Positions 24,495-31,400 of a stretch of 56,815 nt of DNA are shown here, one piece after another. The notes under the pieces were generated by a model. That model saw only the letters and a program-made list of their open reading frames with translations, did no database searches and was not told the origin of the DNA. Source of the stretch: Bordetella hinzii LMG 13501 (GTDB lineage: Bacteria > Pseudomonadota > Gammaproteobacteria > Burkholderiales > Burkholderiaceae_B); NCBI RefSeq assembly GCF_001548475.1, contig NZ_LRUJ01000032.1:1-56815 (forward strand), read 5' to 3'. The position numbers were made by a program, and so were the translations under genes. How positions within the stretch are numbered: position 1 is the first letter of the stretch; each line of letters opens with the position of its first letter.

Positions 24495-25422
24495 CGAATT
24501 TCTTTACGAGGAGGGCCCACTTATCGTATTCGGTCTTGATGAAGGCGGCGAATTGTTCCGGCGTGCCGCCCAGCGGTTCGGCGCCTTCGTTGAGCATCTG
24601 GGTCTTGAGCGCCGGCAGCGCGGCGTTGACCTCGCGGTTGATGGTGGCCACGACCGCGGGCGGGGTGCCCTTGGGGCCGAAAAAGCCGAACCAGGAGCCG
24701 GCGTCGAAGCCGGGATAGCCGGATTCGGCGATGGTGGGCAGCTCGGGCAGGGCCGAGGAGCGCTTGATGGTGCTGACCGCCAGCGGCCGCAGCTTGCCGG
24801 CGCGGATCTGGCCGATGACCGAGGGGATGGTGGCAAACATGAAGTCGATGCGTCCGGCCAGCAGGTCGTTGACGGCGTCAGCGCCTTTGTAGGGGATGTG
24901 GGTGGCCTGCACGCCCAGCTGGTCCATGAGCATATAGCTGGAGAGATGGGAGGAGGTGCCCACGCCGGTCGAGCTGTAGTTCAGGGGCTTCTTGGTCGTG
25001 CGGGCGTATTCGAGAAAGCCCTTGATGTCCTTGGCCGGCGAGGACGGCGGCACCACCAGCACATTGGGGACGGTGGCGATCTGCACCATCGGCACGAGGT
25101 CGGTCAGCGGGTTGTACGACAGCTTCATGAGCGAGGGGTTGACGGCTACCGGCCCGACTGAATTGACGATGAGCGTATAACCGTCGGGCTCGGCGCGCAC
25201 CACATATTCGGTGCCGATGTTGCCGCCGGCGCCGGGCCGGTTCTCGACCACGAAAGGCTGGCCCAGGGCGCGGGCCAGGATGTGGGTGGTGCTGCGCGTG
25301 AGCGTGTCGGTGGTGCCGCCGGCGGAGAAGGCGACCACGGTCTTGACGGCGCGGCTGGGGTAGTCGGCGGCCTGGGCCGATGCGCAGGCCAGCAAGGCGC
25401 TGGCCAGGATGAAGGGCTTCAT
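24478..25422 (-). CDS. Bug-family (TctC-like) periplasmic solute receptor
   Basis: This 314-residue Bug protein has a signal peptide (MKPFILASALLACASAQA). It then shows family landmarks: YPSRAVKTVVAFSAGG, the ENRPGAGGNIG loop, PDGYTLIV, and HIPYKGADAVNDLLAGRIDF. Bug proteins bind small carboxylates or related solutes and hand them to TctAB permeases, but no tctA or tctB gene is here, as is usual for the many orphan Bugs of Bordetella. The start follows CGAGGAGACACC. Cotranscription with an aldolase and a hydroxyacid dehydrogenase suggests an organic-acid ligand. Confidence 0.93.
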   Translation of the reverse strand: MKPFILASALLACASAQAADYPSRAVKTVVAFSAGGTTDTLTRSTTHILARALGQPFVVENRPGAGGNIGTEYVVRAEPDGYTLIVNSVGPVAVNPSLMKLSYNPLTDLVPMVQIATVPNVLVVPPSSPAKDIKGFLEYARTTKKPLNYSSTGVGTSSHLSSYMLMDQLGVQATHIPYKGADAVNDLLAGRIDFMFATIPSVIGQIRAGKLRPLAVSTIKRSSALPELPTIAESGYPGFDAGSWFGFFGPKGTPPAVVATINREVNAALPALKTQMLNEGAEPLGGTPEQFAAFIKTEYDKWALLVKKFDAPAN

Positions 25423-25482
25423 GGTGTCTCCTCGGGGGCTTGCTGTTGTTATGGGGGTCTTGTCCCTGGGCGCGCGGCCGGC

Positions 25483-26271
25483 TCAGAGGCGGTAGCCCGG
25501 GTCCATGCGGTCGAGCTTGCGCAGCAGGGCGGGCCATTCCATCAGGCCGTAGGGGCGGCGGGTGCCCGGCTGGTAGTTGTTCCAGGTCTCTTCCAGAATG
25601 TCGGGCGGGACGGCCTTGAAGGGGCTGCCCGTCGCCATGGCGGCCAGCTGCGAGCGGCAGGCCAGCTCCAGGCGGTGCATCCAGTTGAAGGCCTCGCCGA
25701 CCGAGCGGCCGACCGTCAGCGCGCCGTGGTTGCGCAGGATGAGGGCTTCGCCCGCGCCCAGGTCGGCGATGAGCGAGGCCTGTTCGGCCGTGTCCAGCAC
25801 CACGCCTTGGTAGTCGTGGTAGCCGATTTTCAGGAAACGCATGGCGGTCTGGGTGACGGGCAGCAGGCCGCATTCCAGCGAGGACACGGCCATGGACGCC
25901 CAGCTATGCGTGTGGATGACGCAATCGACGTCGTGGCGCGCGCCGTGGATGGCGCTGTGGATGACGTAGCCGGCCTTGTTGATGCCGTAGTCCAGCGCCC
26001 CGAAATCGGGCCGGGCGAGGATCCTGCCGTCCAGGTCCACCTTGATGAGGCTGGAGGCGGTGATTTCCTCGTACATCATGCCGTAGGCATTGATCAGGAA
26101 GGCATTGTCCTCGCCGGGCACGCGGGCCGAGATGTGGTTGGCCATCATGTCCGACATCCCGTAGAGCGCCACGAGCCGATAACAGGCGGCCAGGTTGACG
26201 CGGGCTTCCCATTCCTGGGCCGAGCACTGGGATTGGAGGGAGGGTATGGAGAGTACGCCGGGTGCTGTCAT
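25483..26271 (-). CDS. Class II aldolase/adducin-family protein
   Basis: The 262-residue protein shows the class II aldolase fold. Metal-binding histidines are in VIHTHSW (His120, His122) and NHGAL (His182), and NHISAR (45-50) forms the phosphate/carboxylate loop. Members cleave or form C-C bonds via Zn-stabilised enediolates, or act as decarboxylases. The ATG at 26271 is preceded in frame by a GTG at 26274; neither has a strong ribosome site. It heads the run aldolase - Bug receptor - hydroxyacid dehydrogenase, 61 bp before the Bug gene. Substrate unknown. Confidence 0.87.
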   Translation of the reverse strand: MTAPGVLSIPSLQSQCSAQEWEARVNLAACYRLVALYGMSDMMANHISARVPGEDNAFLINAYGMMYEEITASSLIKVDLDGRILARPDFGALDYGINKAGYVIHSAIHGARHDVDCVIHTHSWASMAVSSLECGLLPVTQTAMRFLKIGYHDYQGVVLDTAEQASLIADLGAGEALILRNHGALTVGRSVGEAFNWMHRLELACRSQLAAMATGSPFKAVPPDILEETWNNYQPGTRRPYGLMEWPALLRKLDRMDPGYRL

Positions 26272-26357
26272 CACGATCCGAGAGGGAGGGGGGCAGATCG
26301 TGCAGACTGTATCGGGCGGGCCGGCGGCCGCCTAGGCAGCCGGCCGGCATGGGGGCA

Positions 26358-27284
26358 TCACGGATCGAGAAGGGTGGCGCCCGGCCAGCCGCCATGACGC
26401 ACGAGTCCGCGCATGACGTCGATGAGTACGATCCGGGTGGCGATGGCCGCCGGCGAGAGTTCGTCTTCGTTCAGGCAGCTCACCAGGTTGCGCCGGAACA
26501 GGAACGGGTCGTCGATGGGATGCATGTCCAGCAGGCCGCTCTCGACGCGGGCGACCGCGGCGCCGGGCTGTATGGTGGCCATGGCATTGGCCTGCACGAT
26601 GTCCATGAGGGTGGTCAGGCCGTCGATCTCGACCGCGATCCAGGGCTCCAGGCCGGCGCGCTCGAAGGCGGCCTGCACCCAGGCGCGCAGCCCATGCGCC
26701 TTGCTGGTGACGGCCAGCGGCAGGCCGGCCAGCTGCGCCGTCGCCACGGGCTGGCCGTCGGGCAGCGGCAGCAGCCCGCGCCGCGCCAGCAGGAAGAGCC
26801 GCTCGTCCAGCACGGGGATGGCGTTGCGGCTTTTGCCGCCGTCGTTCTGGAACAGCACGGCCAGCTCAAGGCGGCGCGAAGCCAGCAGCTCGTTGAGATT
26901 GCCCGACAGGCCTTCGACCAGGTGCAGGCGCACGCTGGGATAGCGTTCGGCCATGGCGGCAAAGAAGGGCCGCGCGAGCAGCGAGGCCGTGGTCGGCGCG
27001 AACCCCACGCTGACCATGCCCGACAGGCGGGCTTCGCGCGCGGCGGCCACGGCGCTTTCGGCATGGCGCAGCGTGAGCTGGGCCTGGCGCAGGAAGGCCT
27101 GGCCGGCCGGGGTGGGCACCACGCCGGTGGGCGTGCGCAGCAGCAGCCGCGTGGACAGTTCGCTTTCCAGGCGGCTGATCTGCTGGCTCAGCGCCGAGGC
27201 CACCACGTCGAGGTCGCGCGCGGCGCGGCCGATGCTGCCCAGTTCGGCCACGCGCACGAAGTAACGGAGTTGTCGCAGTTCCAT
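26358..27284 (-). CDS. LysR-family transcriptional regulator
   Basis: This 308-residue LTTR has an N-terminal winged HTH beginning MELRQLRYFVRVAELGSIGR, followed by ALSQQISRLE. The co-inducer domain starts near GMVSVGFAPTTAS. It is on the same strand between the transketolase pair and the aldolase gene, with 86 bp before the aldolase start. That gap is the likely target promoter. Its N-terminal region resembles the Nac/Cbl-like subgroup only in general layout; the effector is unknown. Confidence 0.92.
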   Translation of the reverse strand: MELRQLRYFVRVAELGSIGRAARDLDVVASALSQQISRLESELSTRLLLRTPTGVVPTPAGQAFLRQAQLTLRHAESAVAAAREARLSGMVSVGFAPTTASLLARPFFAAMAERYPSVRLHLVEGLSGNLNELLASRRLELAVLFQNDGGKSRNAIPVLDERLFLLARRGLLPLPDGQPVATAQLAGLPLAVTSKAHGLRAWVQAAFERAGLEPWIAVEIDGLTTLMDIVQANAMATIQPGAAVARVESGLLDMHPIDDPFLFRRNLVSCLNEDELSPAAIATRIVLIDVMRGLVRHGGWPGATLLDP

Positions 27285-27337
27285 GGCGGCCAGGGTAAGC
27301 GCTGCCGCCTCGTCCGCGCAAGGCGGCCTGGCTGTCC

Positions 27338-28279
27338 CTAGCCGAGCGCCATGAAGGCGCGCGCGACGGCGGGCGCATCCATGCCGAGTTCGCGCATGAG
27401 GTGGCCGGTGCTGGCGCCGTAGGCGAAGACATCGGGCACGCCGACGCGGCCAAAGCGCAGCGCGCGGCCGCTTTCGGCAATGCCCTCGGCCAGCGCCGAG
27501 CCCAGGCCGCCGATGATGGAGTGGTTTTCCACGGTGAGCACGCGGCCGGCGGCCAGCGCCATGGGCAGGACCGCCTCGGGCAGGGGCTTGAGGCGGGTGA
27601 CCGCCGCCACCGCCACCTGGCGGCCTTGCGCGGCCAGCAGATCGGCGGCGGCCAGGGCCACGGGCACGCTCAAGCCGCAGGCCAGCAGGAGACCGTCGCC
27701 GCCGGCGCGCAGCGTGGCCAGGCCATCGGCGGGCAGGGGGTAGCGCTCGGCCTGCGGGCGGGCGCGCGTCAGGCGCAGATAGACCGGGCCGTCATAGGCC
27801 AGGGCCGCTTGGACCGCCTCGGCGGCCTGGCCCGGCGCCGGCTCGATGATGCGCATGTTGGGCAGGGCGCGCATCAAGGCGATGTCGTCGATGGCCTGGT
27901 GGCTGACGCCCAACAGGGTGTCCAGCCCGGGGATGAAGCCCACCACCTTGGCGTTGGCGCGCGGATAGGCCAGCTGCATGGCGAGCTGGTCGTAGGCGCG
28001 GCGCGTGGCGAAGACGCTGAAGGTGTGCACGAAAGGGATATGGCCGCAGCGCGCCATGCCGCCGGCCATGCCCATCATATTGGCCTCGGCGATGCCGACC
28101 TGGAAGAACTGCGCGGGCAGGGCGTCGCGCAGCAGATCGGTTTCGGTCGGCCCGCTCAGGTCGGCCGTGAGCGCGACGATGCGCGGGTCGCGGCGGGCGG
28201 CGGCCAGCAGGGCCTGCCCATAGGGTTTGGCGGCCTGGCCGCTGCGGTCGGTGAAGTCATTGACTGCCAGGGTGCTCAT
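27338..28279 (-). CDS. Transketolase C-terminal half (separate subunit)
   Basis: This 313-residue protein covers the pyrimidine-binding and C-terminal transketolase domains. It contains the Glu-bearing motif QVGIAEANMMGMAGGMA and FVHTFSVFATRRAYDQL, then a C-terminal transferase region with VENHSIIGGLGSA. It must pair with the N-terminal subunit encoded upstream, whose stop overlaps this start (ATGA). Split transketolases transfer two-carbon ketol units and occur in several specialised catabolic or biosynthetic clusters. The open frame continues upstream to 28507, but that is antisense-like read-through; 28279 is the coupled start. Confidence 0.92.
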   Translation of the reverse strand: MSTLAVNDFTDRSGQAAKPYGQALLAAARRDPRIVALTADLSGPTETDLLRDALPAQFFQVGIAEANMMGMAGGMARCGHIPFVHTFSVFATRRAYDQLAMQLAYPRANAKVVGFIPGLDTLLGVSHQAIDDIALMRALPNMRIIEPAPGQAAEAVQAALAYDGPVYLRLTRARPQAERYPLPADGLATLRAGGDGLLLACGLSVPVALAAADLLAAQGRQVAVAAVTRLKPLPEAVLPMALAAGRVLTVENHSIIGGLGSALAEGIAESGRALRFGRVGVPDVFAYGASTGHLMRELGMDAPAVARAFMALG

Positions 28280-29118
28280 GCGTCTACCTCGTCCAGTTCT
28301 TGCAGCGCCAGCGCGGCGGCCTCGGGCGGCAGCCTGAGGTTGTGGCCCAGGATGCCCTCCAGCGAGGGCGCGCCCTTGCCGACCAGGGTGCGGGCGATCA
28401 GGCAGTGCGCCTGGCCGGGCGTGGCGCGCACGCGCGCCAGCGCCGCCAGCACCGCCTCCATATCGTTGCCGTCGATGTCCTCGACGCGCCAGCCGAAGGC
28501 GCGCCATTTGTCGGCCAGGGGCTCATGCGGCTGGACCTGGCCGACATGGCCCTCGACCTGCATGTCGTTGGCGTCGATGATGAGGCAGAGATTGTCCAGG
28601 CCCCAGTTGCCGGCGGCCAGGGCCGCCTCCCAGACCTGGCCTTCCTGCAGTTCGCCATCGCCCAGCATGACGTAGACGCGGTTGTCGGCGCCGGCCCGCT
28701 TGAGCGCGGCGGCCATGCCCGCGCCCACCGACAGGCCCTGGCCCAGCGAGCCGCAGGTGGCTTCGATCATGGGGCCCAGGCGCTCGGATGCATTGATCTC
28801 CAGCGCCGAGCCGTCGTCGCAATAGCTGTCCAGGCGCGCGGCGTCGAAGTAGCCGCGCGCGGCCAGGGTGGCGTAGAAGATGGCGGTGTTGTGCGCCGTC
28901 GAGAGGATGAAGCGGTCGCGGCCGGGCCAATCGGGCTGCTCCGGGCGCTGGCGCAGCTCGGCGAAATACAGCGCGGTGAACAGGTCGGCCGCGCCCAGGC
29001 CCTGCTGCACATAGCCCTGGCCGGTGCGGGCCACCATGCGCACGACCTGCTTGCGCAGGGCGCGCGCGATGCGGCGCAGTTCGGCGGGGTCGCGCGTCGG
29101 GGGGAATGACAACGTCAT
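28276..29118 (-). CDS. Transketolase N-terminal half (ThDP-binding subunit)
   Basis: The 280-residue protein contains the ThDP diphosphate-binding domain, with the motif GDGELQEGQVWEAALAAGNW starting at 153 and ending near CLIIDANDMQVEG. TGQGYVQQGLGAADL and STAHNTAIFYATLAARG are also typical. It is 12 bp downstream of the aminotransferase gene and its stop overlaps the start of the C-terminal half, so both subunits are made together. Donor and acceptor cannot be read from the sequence. Confidence 0.92.
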   Translation of the reverse strand: MTLSFPPTRDPAELRRIARALRKQVVRMVARTGQGYVQQGLGAADLFTALYFAELRQRPEQPDWPGRDRFILSTAHNTAIFYATLAARGYFDAARLDSYCDDGSALEINASERLGPMIEATCGSLGQGLSVGAGMAAALKRAGADNRVYVMLGDGELQEGQVWEAALAAGNWGLDNLCLIIDANDMQVEGHVGQVQPHEPLADKWRAFGWRVEDIDGNDMEAVLAALARVRATPGQAHCLIARTLVGKGAPSLEGILGHNLRLPPEAAALALQELDEVDA

Positions 29119-29130
29119 GGCGATGTCCTT

Positions 29131-30390
29131 TCAGAGGCTGGCGGCCAGGCGGCCGAAGGCGTGGTCGGTGACTTGCAGCGCGTGGTCGATGTCTTGCTCG
29201 GTGTGCGCCAGGCTCAGGAACATATTGTGCCGGTGGTGCAGGTAGACGCCTTCCTGCAGGGCGGCGGCGGCGAAGCGCGCGCCCTTGGCCTGGTCGGGAT
29301 CGTCCTCGAACAGCACCAGGGGCAGCTGCGCCGGGCCGCTTTGCCGGATGGCCAGGCCGTGGCGCGCCGCCTGCGCCTGCAGGCCGTCGCGCAGGCGCCG
29401 GCCCATGCGCTCGAGATGGGCGGGGGCGTCGCGCCGCTGCAGGACATCCAGCGTAGCCAGCGAGGCCGCCATCGCCGCGCCGCCCATCCAGAAAGAGCCG
29501 GTGATGTAGATCTCCTGGGCGGCGCGGCGCCAGGCTTCGCCGCCGGTGACGGCGGCCAGCGCATGGCCGTTGGCGATGGCCTTGCTCCAGGCCGACAGGT
29601 CGGGGCGCACGCCCAGGCTTTCCCAACTGCCGGCCAGCGACAAGCGCAGGCCGGCGCGCACCTCGTCGATGACCAGGGCCGCGCCGCGGGCGTCGCACAG
29701 GGCGCGCGCGCGCTGCGCGAAGGCCGGCTCGGGCAGTTCCTGGTGCTGGCCCAGATCATGGCGGAAGGCCGAGACCAGGATGGCGGCCAGGTCGTCGCCG
29801 GCCTCGCGGGCGGCGGCCTCCAGGCTGTCGATGTCGTTGTACTGGAAGTAGATGAGATGGGCGCGGTCTTCGCTGGTGACGCCGGCCAGCGAGGGCGTGC
29901 ACCAGGGCACGGCGCCATGGTAGGCCCCCTTGGCCAGCAGGATCTTGCGCTTGCCCGTGCCGGCGCGCGCGATCATGAGGGCGGCCGTGGTGGCGTCGGT
30001 GCCGTTTTTCTGGAACATGGCCCAATCGGCATGGGGCAGCAGGCCCACCAGGCGCTCGGCCAGTTCGACCAGCCGGGCCGTGGGGCCATTCATGCAATCG
30101 CCTTGCTCGGCCTGGCGCCGGGCCGCGGCCTCGATCTCGGGATGCTTGTGGCCGGCGATCACCGGCCCCCAGCTGCACATGAAATCGAGGTATTCGCGGC
30201 CATCGGCGTCCCACAGCCGGCAGCCCTCGGCGCGCGAGAAGAATTGCGGATAGCCCGGCGGCAGGCCGCTGGCTCGCAGGTGGCCATACATTCCGCCGGG
30301 AATGACCCGGGCGGCGCGGCTGCGCAGCCTGGCATCCTCAAGGCCGATGCGGGTGCCAGGATCTACTACCGTTGAAGGGGCGGTCGTCAT
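29131..30390 (-). CDS. Class III PLP aminotransferase (GSA-aminomutase-like)
   Basis: The 419-residue fold-type I enzyme resembles glutamate-1-semialdehyde aminomutases. It has the N-terminal VIPGGMYGHLR region, the PLP Asp242 (VIDEVRAGLR) and the Schiff-base Lys270 (SAWSKAIANGH). A true hemL is unlikely given the cluster setting and divergent active-site surroundings. It probably transaminates an amino-aldehyde, amino-ketone or beta/omega-amino acid. The start follows CAGGAAAAAAG. It is the first gene of the aminotransferase-transketolase operon, behind the GntR-type operator at 30427-30451. Confidence 0.88.
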   Translation of the reverse strand: MTTAPSTVVDPGTRIGLEDARLRSRAARVIPGGMYGHLRASGLPPGYPQFFSRAEGCRLWDADGREYLDFMCSWGPVIAGHKHPEIEAAARRQAEQGDCMNGPTARLVELAERLVGLLPHADWAMFQKNGTDATTAALMIARAGTGKRKILLAKGAYHGAVPWCTPSLAGVTSEDRAHLIYFQYNDIDSLEAAAREAGDDLAAILVSAFRHDLGQHQELPEPAFAQRARALCDARGAALVIDEVRAGLRLSLAGSWESLGVRPDLSAWSKAIANGHALAAVTGGEAWRRAAQEIYITGSFWMGGAAMAASLATLDVLQRRDAPAHLERMGRRLRDGLQAQAARHGLAIRQSGPAQLPLVLFEDDPDQAKGARFAAAALQEGVYLHHRHNMFLSLAHTEQDIDHALQVTDHAFGRLAASL

Positions 30391-30426
30391 CTTTTTTCCT
30401 GTCTAGGCGTTGCCGGGCTTGGAATA

Positions 30427-30451
30427 AACACGATACAGGATATATGATGTT
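30427..30451. promoter_or_regulatory. GntR-type operator upstream of the aminotransferase-transketolase operon
   Basis: This is a 25-bp element with outer arms AACAC and ATGTT on the plus strand (8 of 12 symmetric pairs). Read on the minus strand it matches the operator-like palindrome at 31341-31365 at 19 of 25 positions, including AACA at one end, an ATATAT core and CGTGTT at the other. It lies 37 bp before the aminotransferase ATG and after the gntR stop codon, the right place for an internal promoter control site. Confidence 0.65.
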
Positions 30452-30494
30452 TGCAAACGTGGAAAGCCGGCGCGTGGACGCCGAGCAACAGGGC

Positions 30495-31226
30495 TCAGGC
30501 CCGCGGCGCGCGGCGCACGGATTTGCTGGAGGATTTCTTGACCGGCTCGGCTTCCTGGCCGTCGATGGTTTCGAGATAGGCGACGAATTGCTCGCCGCCC
30601 TCGATGAGGTCCTGCTCGACGGCGCTGGACAGGGCGCGCGCGTCGCCGGCTTTCAGGGCCGCGATGATGCGTTTGTGCTGGTGATCGCCCCGGTAGGTGG
30701 GATGGCCGTGGGGATAGAGATAGTTCAGCAGCGGACCGGCCTGTATCCACAGGCGCTCGAGGATGTCGGTCAGCTGGCTCATGCCGGAACGGCGATAGAG
30801 GGTGAAATGGAAATCGAAGTTGGACTTCACGGCCTGCGGATAGTCTCTTTCCTTCTCGGCGCGGATGAGGGTGGCGTGGATGCGCTCGAGTTCGGCGATG
30901 AAGTCGGCGTCGACGTGGGGCAGTGCCTCGACGGCGGCCAGGGGTTCGAGCAGCAGGCGCAGGCGGCGGATCTCCATGTACTCGGCCAACGACAGGCGGC
31001 GGGTCAGGAAGTAGTAGCCGGCCTTCATTTCGATGGCGCCATCGTTGGTCAGCAGCAGGATGGCCTCGCGCACCGGCGTCTCGCTCACGTCCAGGTCGGC
31101 GGCGAGTTCGCCTATCTTCAGGCGCTCGCCGGGCTGGAAGCGGCCCGACATCAGGCGGTCGCGCAGCGTGCGGTAGACCTGGGCCGTCAGGCTGGAACGG
31201 ACGACGGAGGGTTTCTGGGTAGCCAT
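30495..31226 (-). CDS. GntR-family regulator, FCD subfamily
   Basis: This 243-residue regulator has an N-terminal winged HTH (about 8-75, with LTAQVYRTLRDRLMSGRF and VSETPVREAILLLTNDGAI) and an all-helical FCD ligand domain. The FCD metal/ligand histidines can be seen in FDFHFTLYRRSG and HKRIIAALKAGD. The C-terminal tail is Lys/Ser-rich. The ATG at 31226 is chosen because the upstream in-frame extension to 31322 overlaps promoter DNA. It lies between two matching 25-bp sites and two divergent operons, so it is the obvious candidate to bind both. Confidence 0.92.
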   Translation of the reverse strand: MATQKPSVVRSSLTAQVYRTLRDRLMSGRFQPGERLKIGELAADLDVSETPVREAILLLTNDGAIEMKAGYYFLTRRLSLAEYMEIRRLRLLLEPLAAVEALPHVDADFIAELERIHATLIRAEKERDYPQAVKSNFDFHFTLYRRSGMSQLTDILERLWIQAGPLLNYLYPHGHPTYRGDHQHKRIIAALKAGDARALSSAVEQDLIEGGEQFVAYLETIDGQEAEPVKKSSSKSVRRAPRA

Positions 31227-31340
31227 GTTGTCCTTGCGCGTGAAGTCGGCCCTTATTTTAGGGAAGGCCGGGAGCGGGCGGGATATTCCGCGTGGACAGG
31301 CCCTATTGGTAGAACTCCCCATATCAGGGCTGTCTGAAAG

Positions 31341-31365
31341 AACACAATATATTATATAACGTGTT
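31341..31365. promoter_or_regulatory. GntR-type operator upstream of the acylase operon
   Basis: This 25-bp near-perfect palindrome has outer arms AACAC and GTGTT and an inner TATAT-T-ATATA core; 10 of 12 symmetric pairs match around 31353. It overlaps the only AT-rich, -10-like sequence before the acylase gene (ATG at 31401) and is 115 bp before the divergent gntR start. A related copy lies at 30427-30451. Confidence 0.75.
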
Positions 31366-31400
31366 AGGCCGTGATCGGCCGCACCATGGAGGAGAGCCGG

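Noticed and set aside
29131-30390. Calling the class III aminotransferase hemL (haem biosynthesis).
   Set aside because: It is the first gene of a transketolase operon under a GntR-type operator and not in a haem context; general resemblance to GSA aminomutase is shared by many catabolic enzymes.
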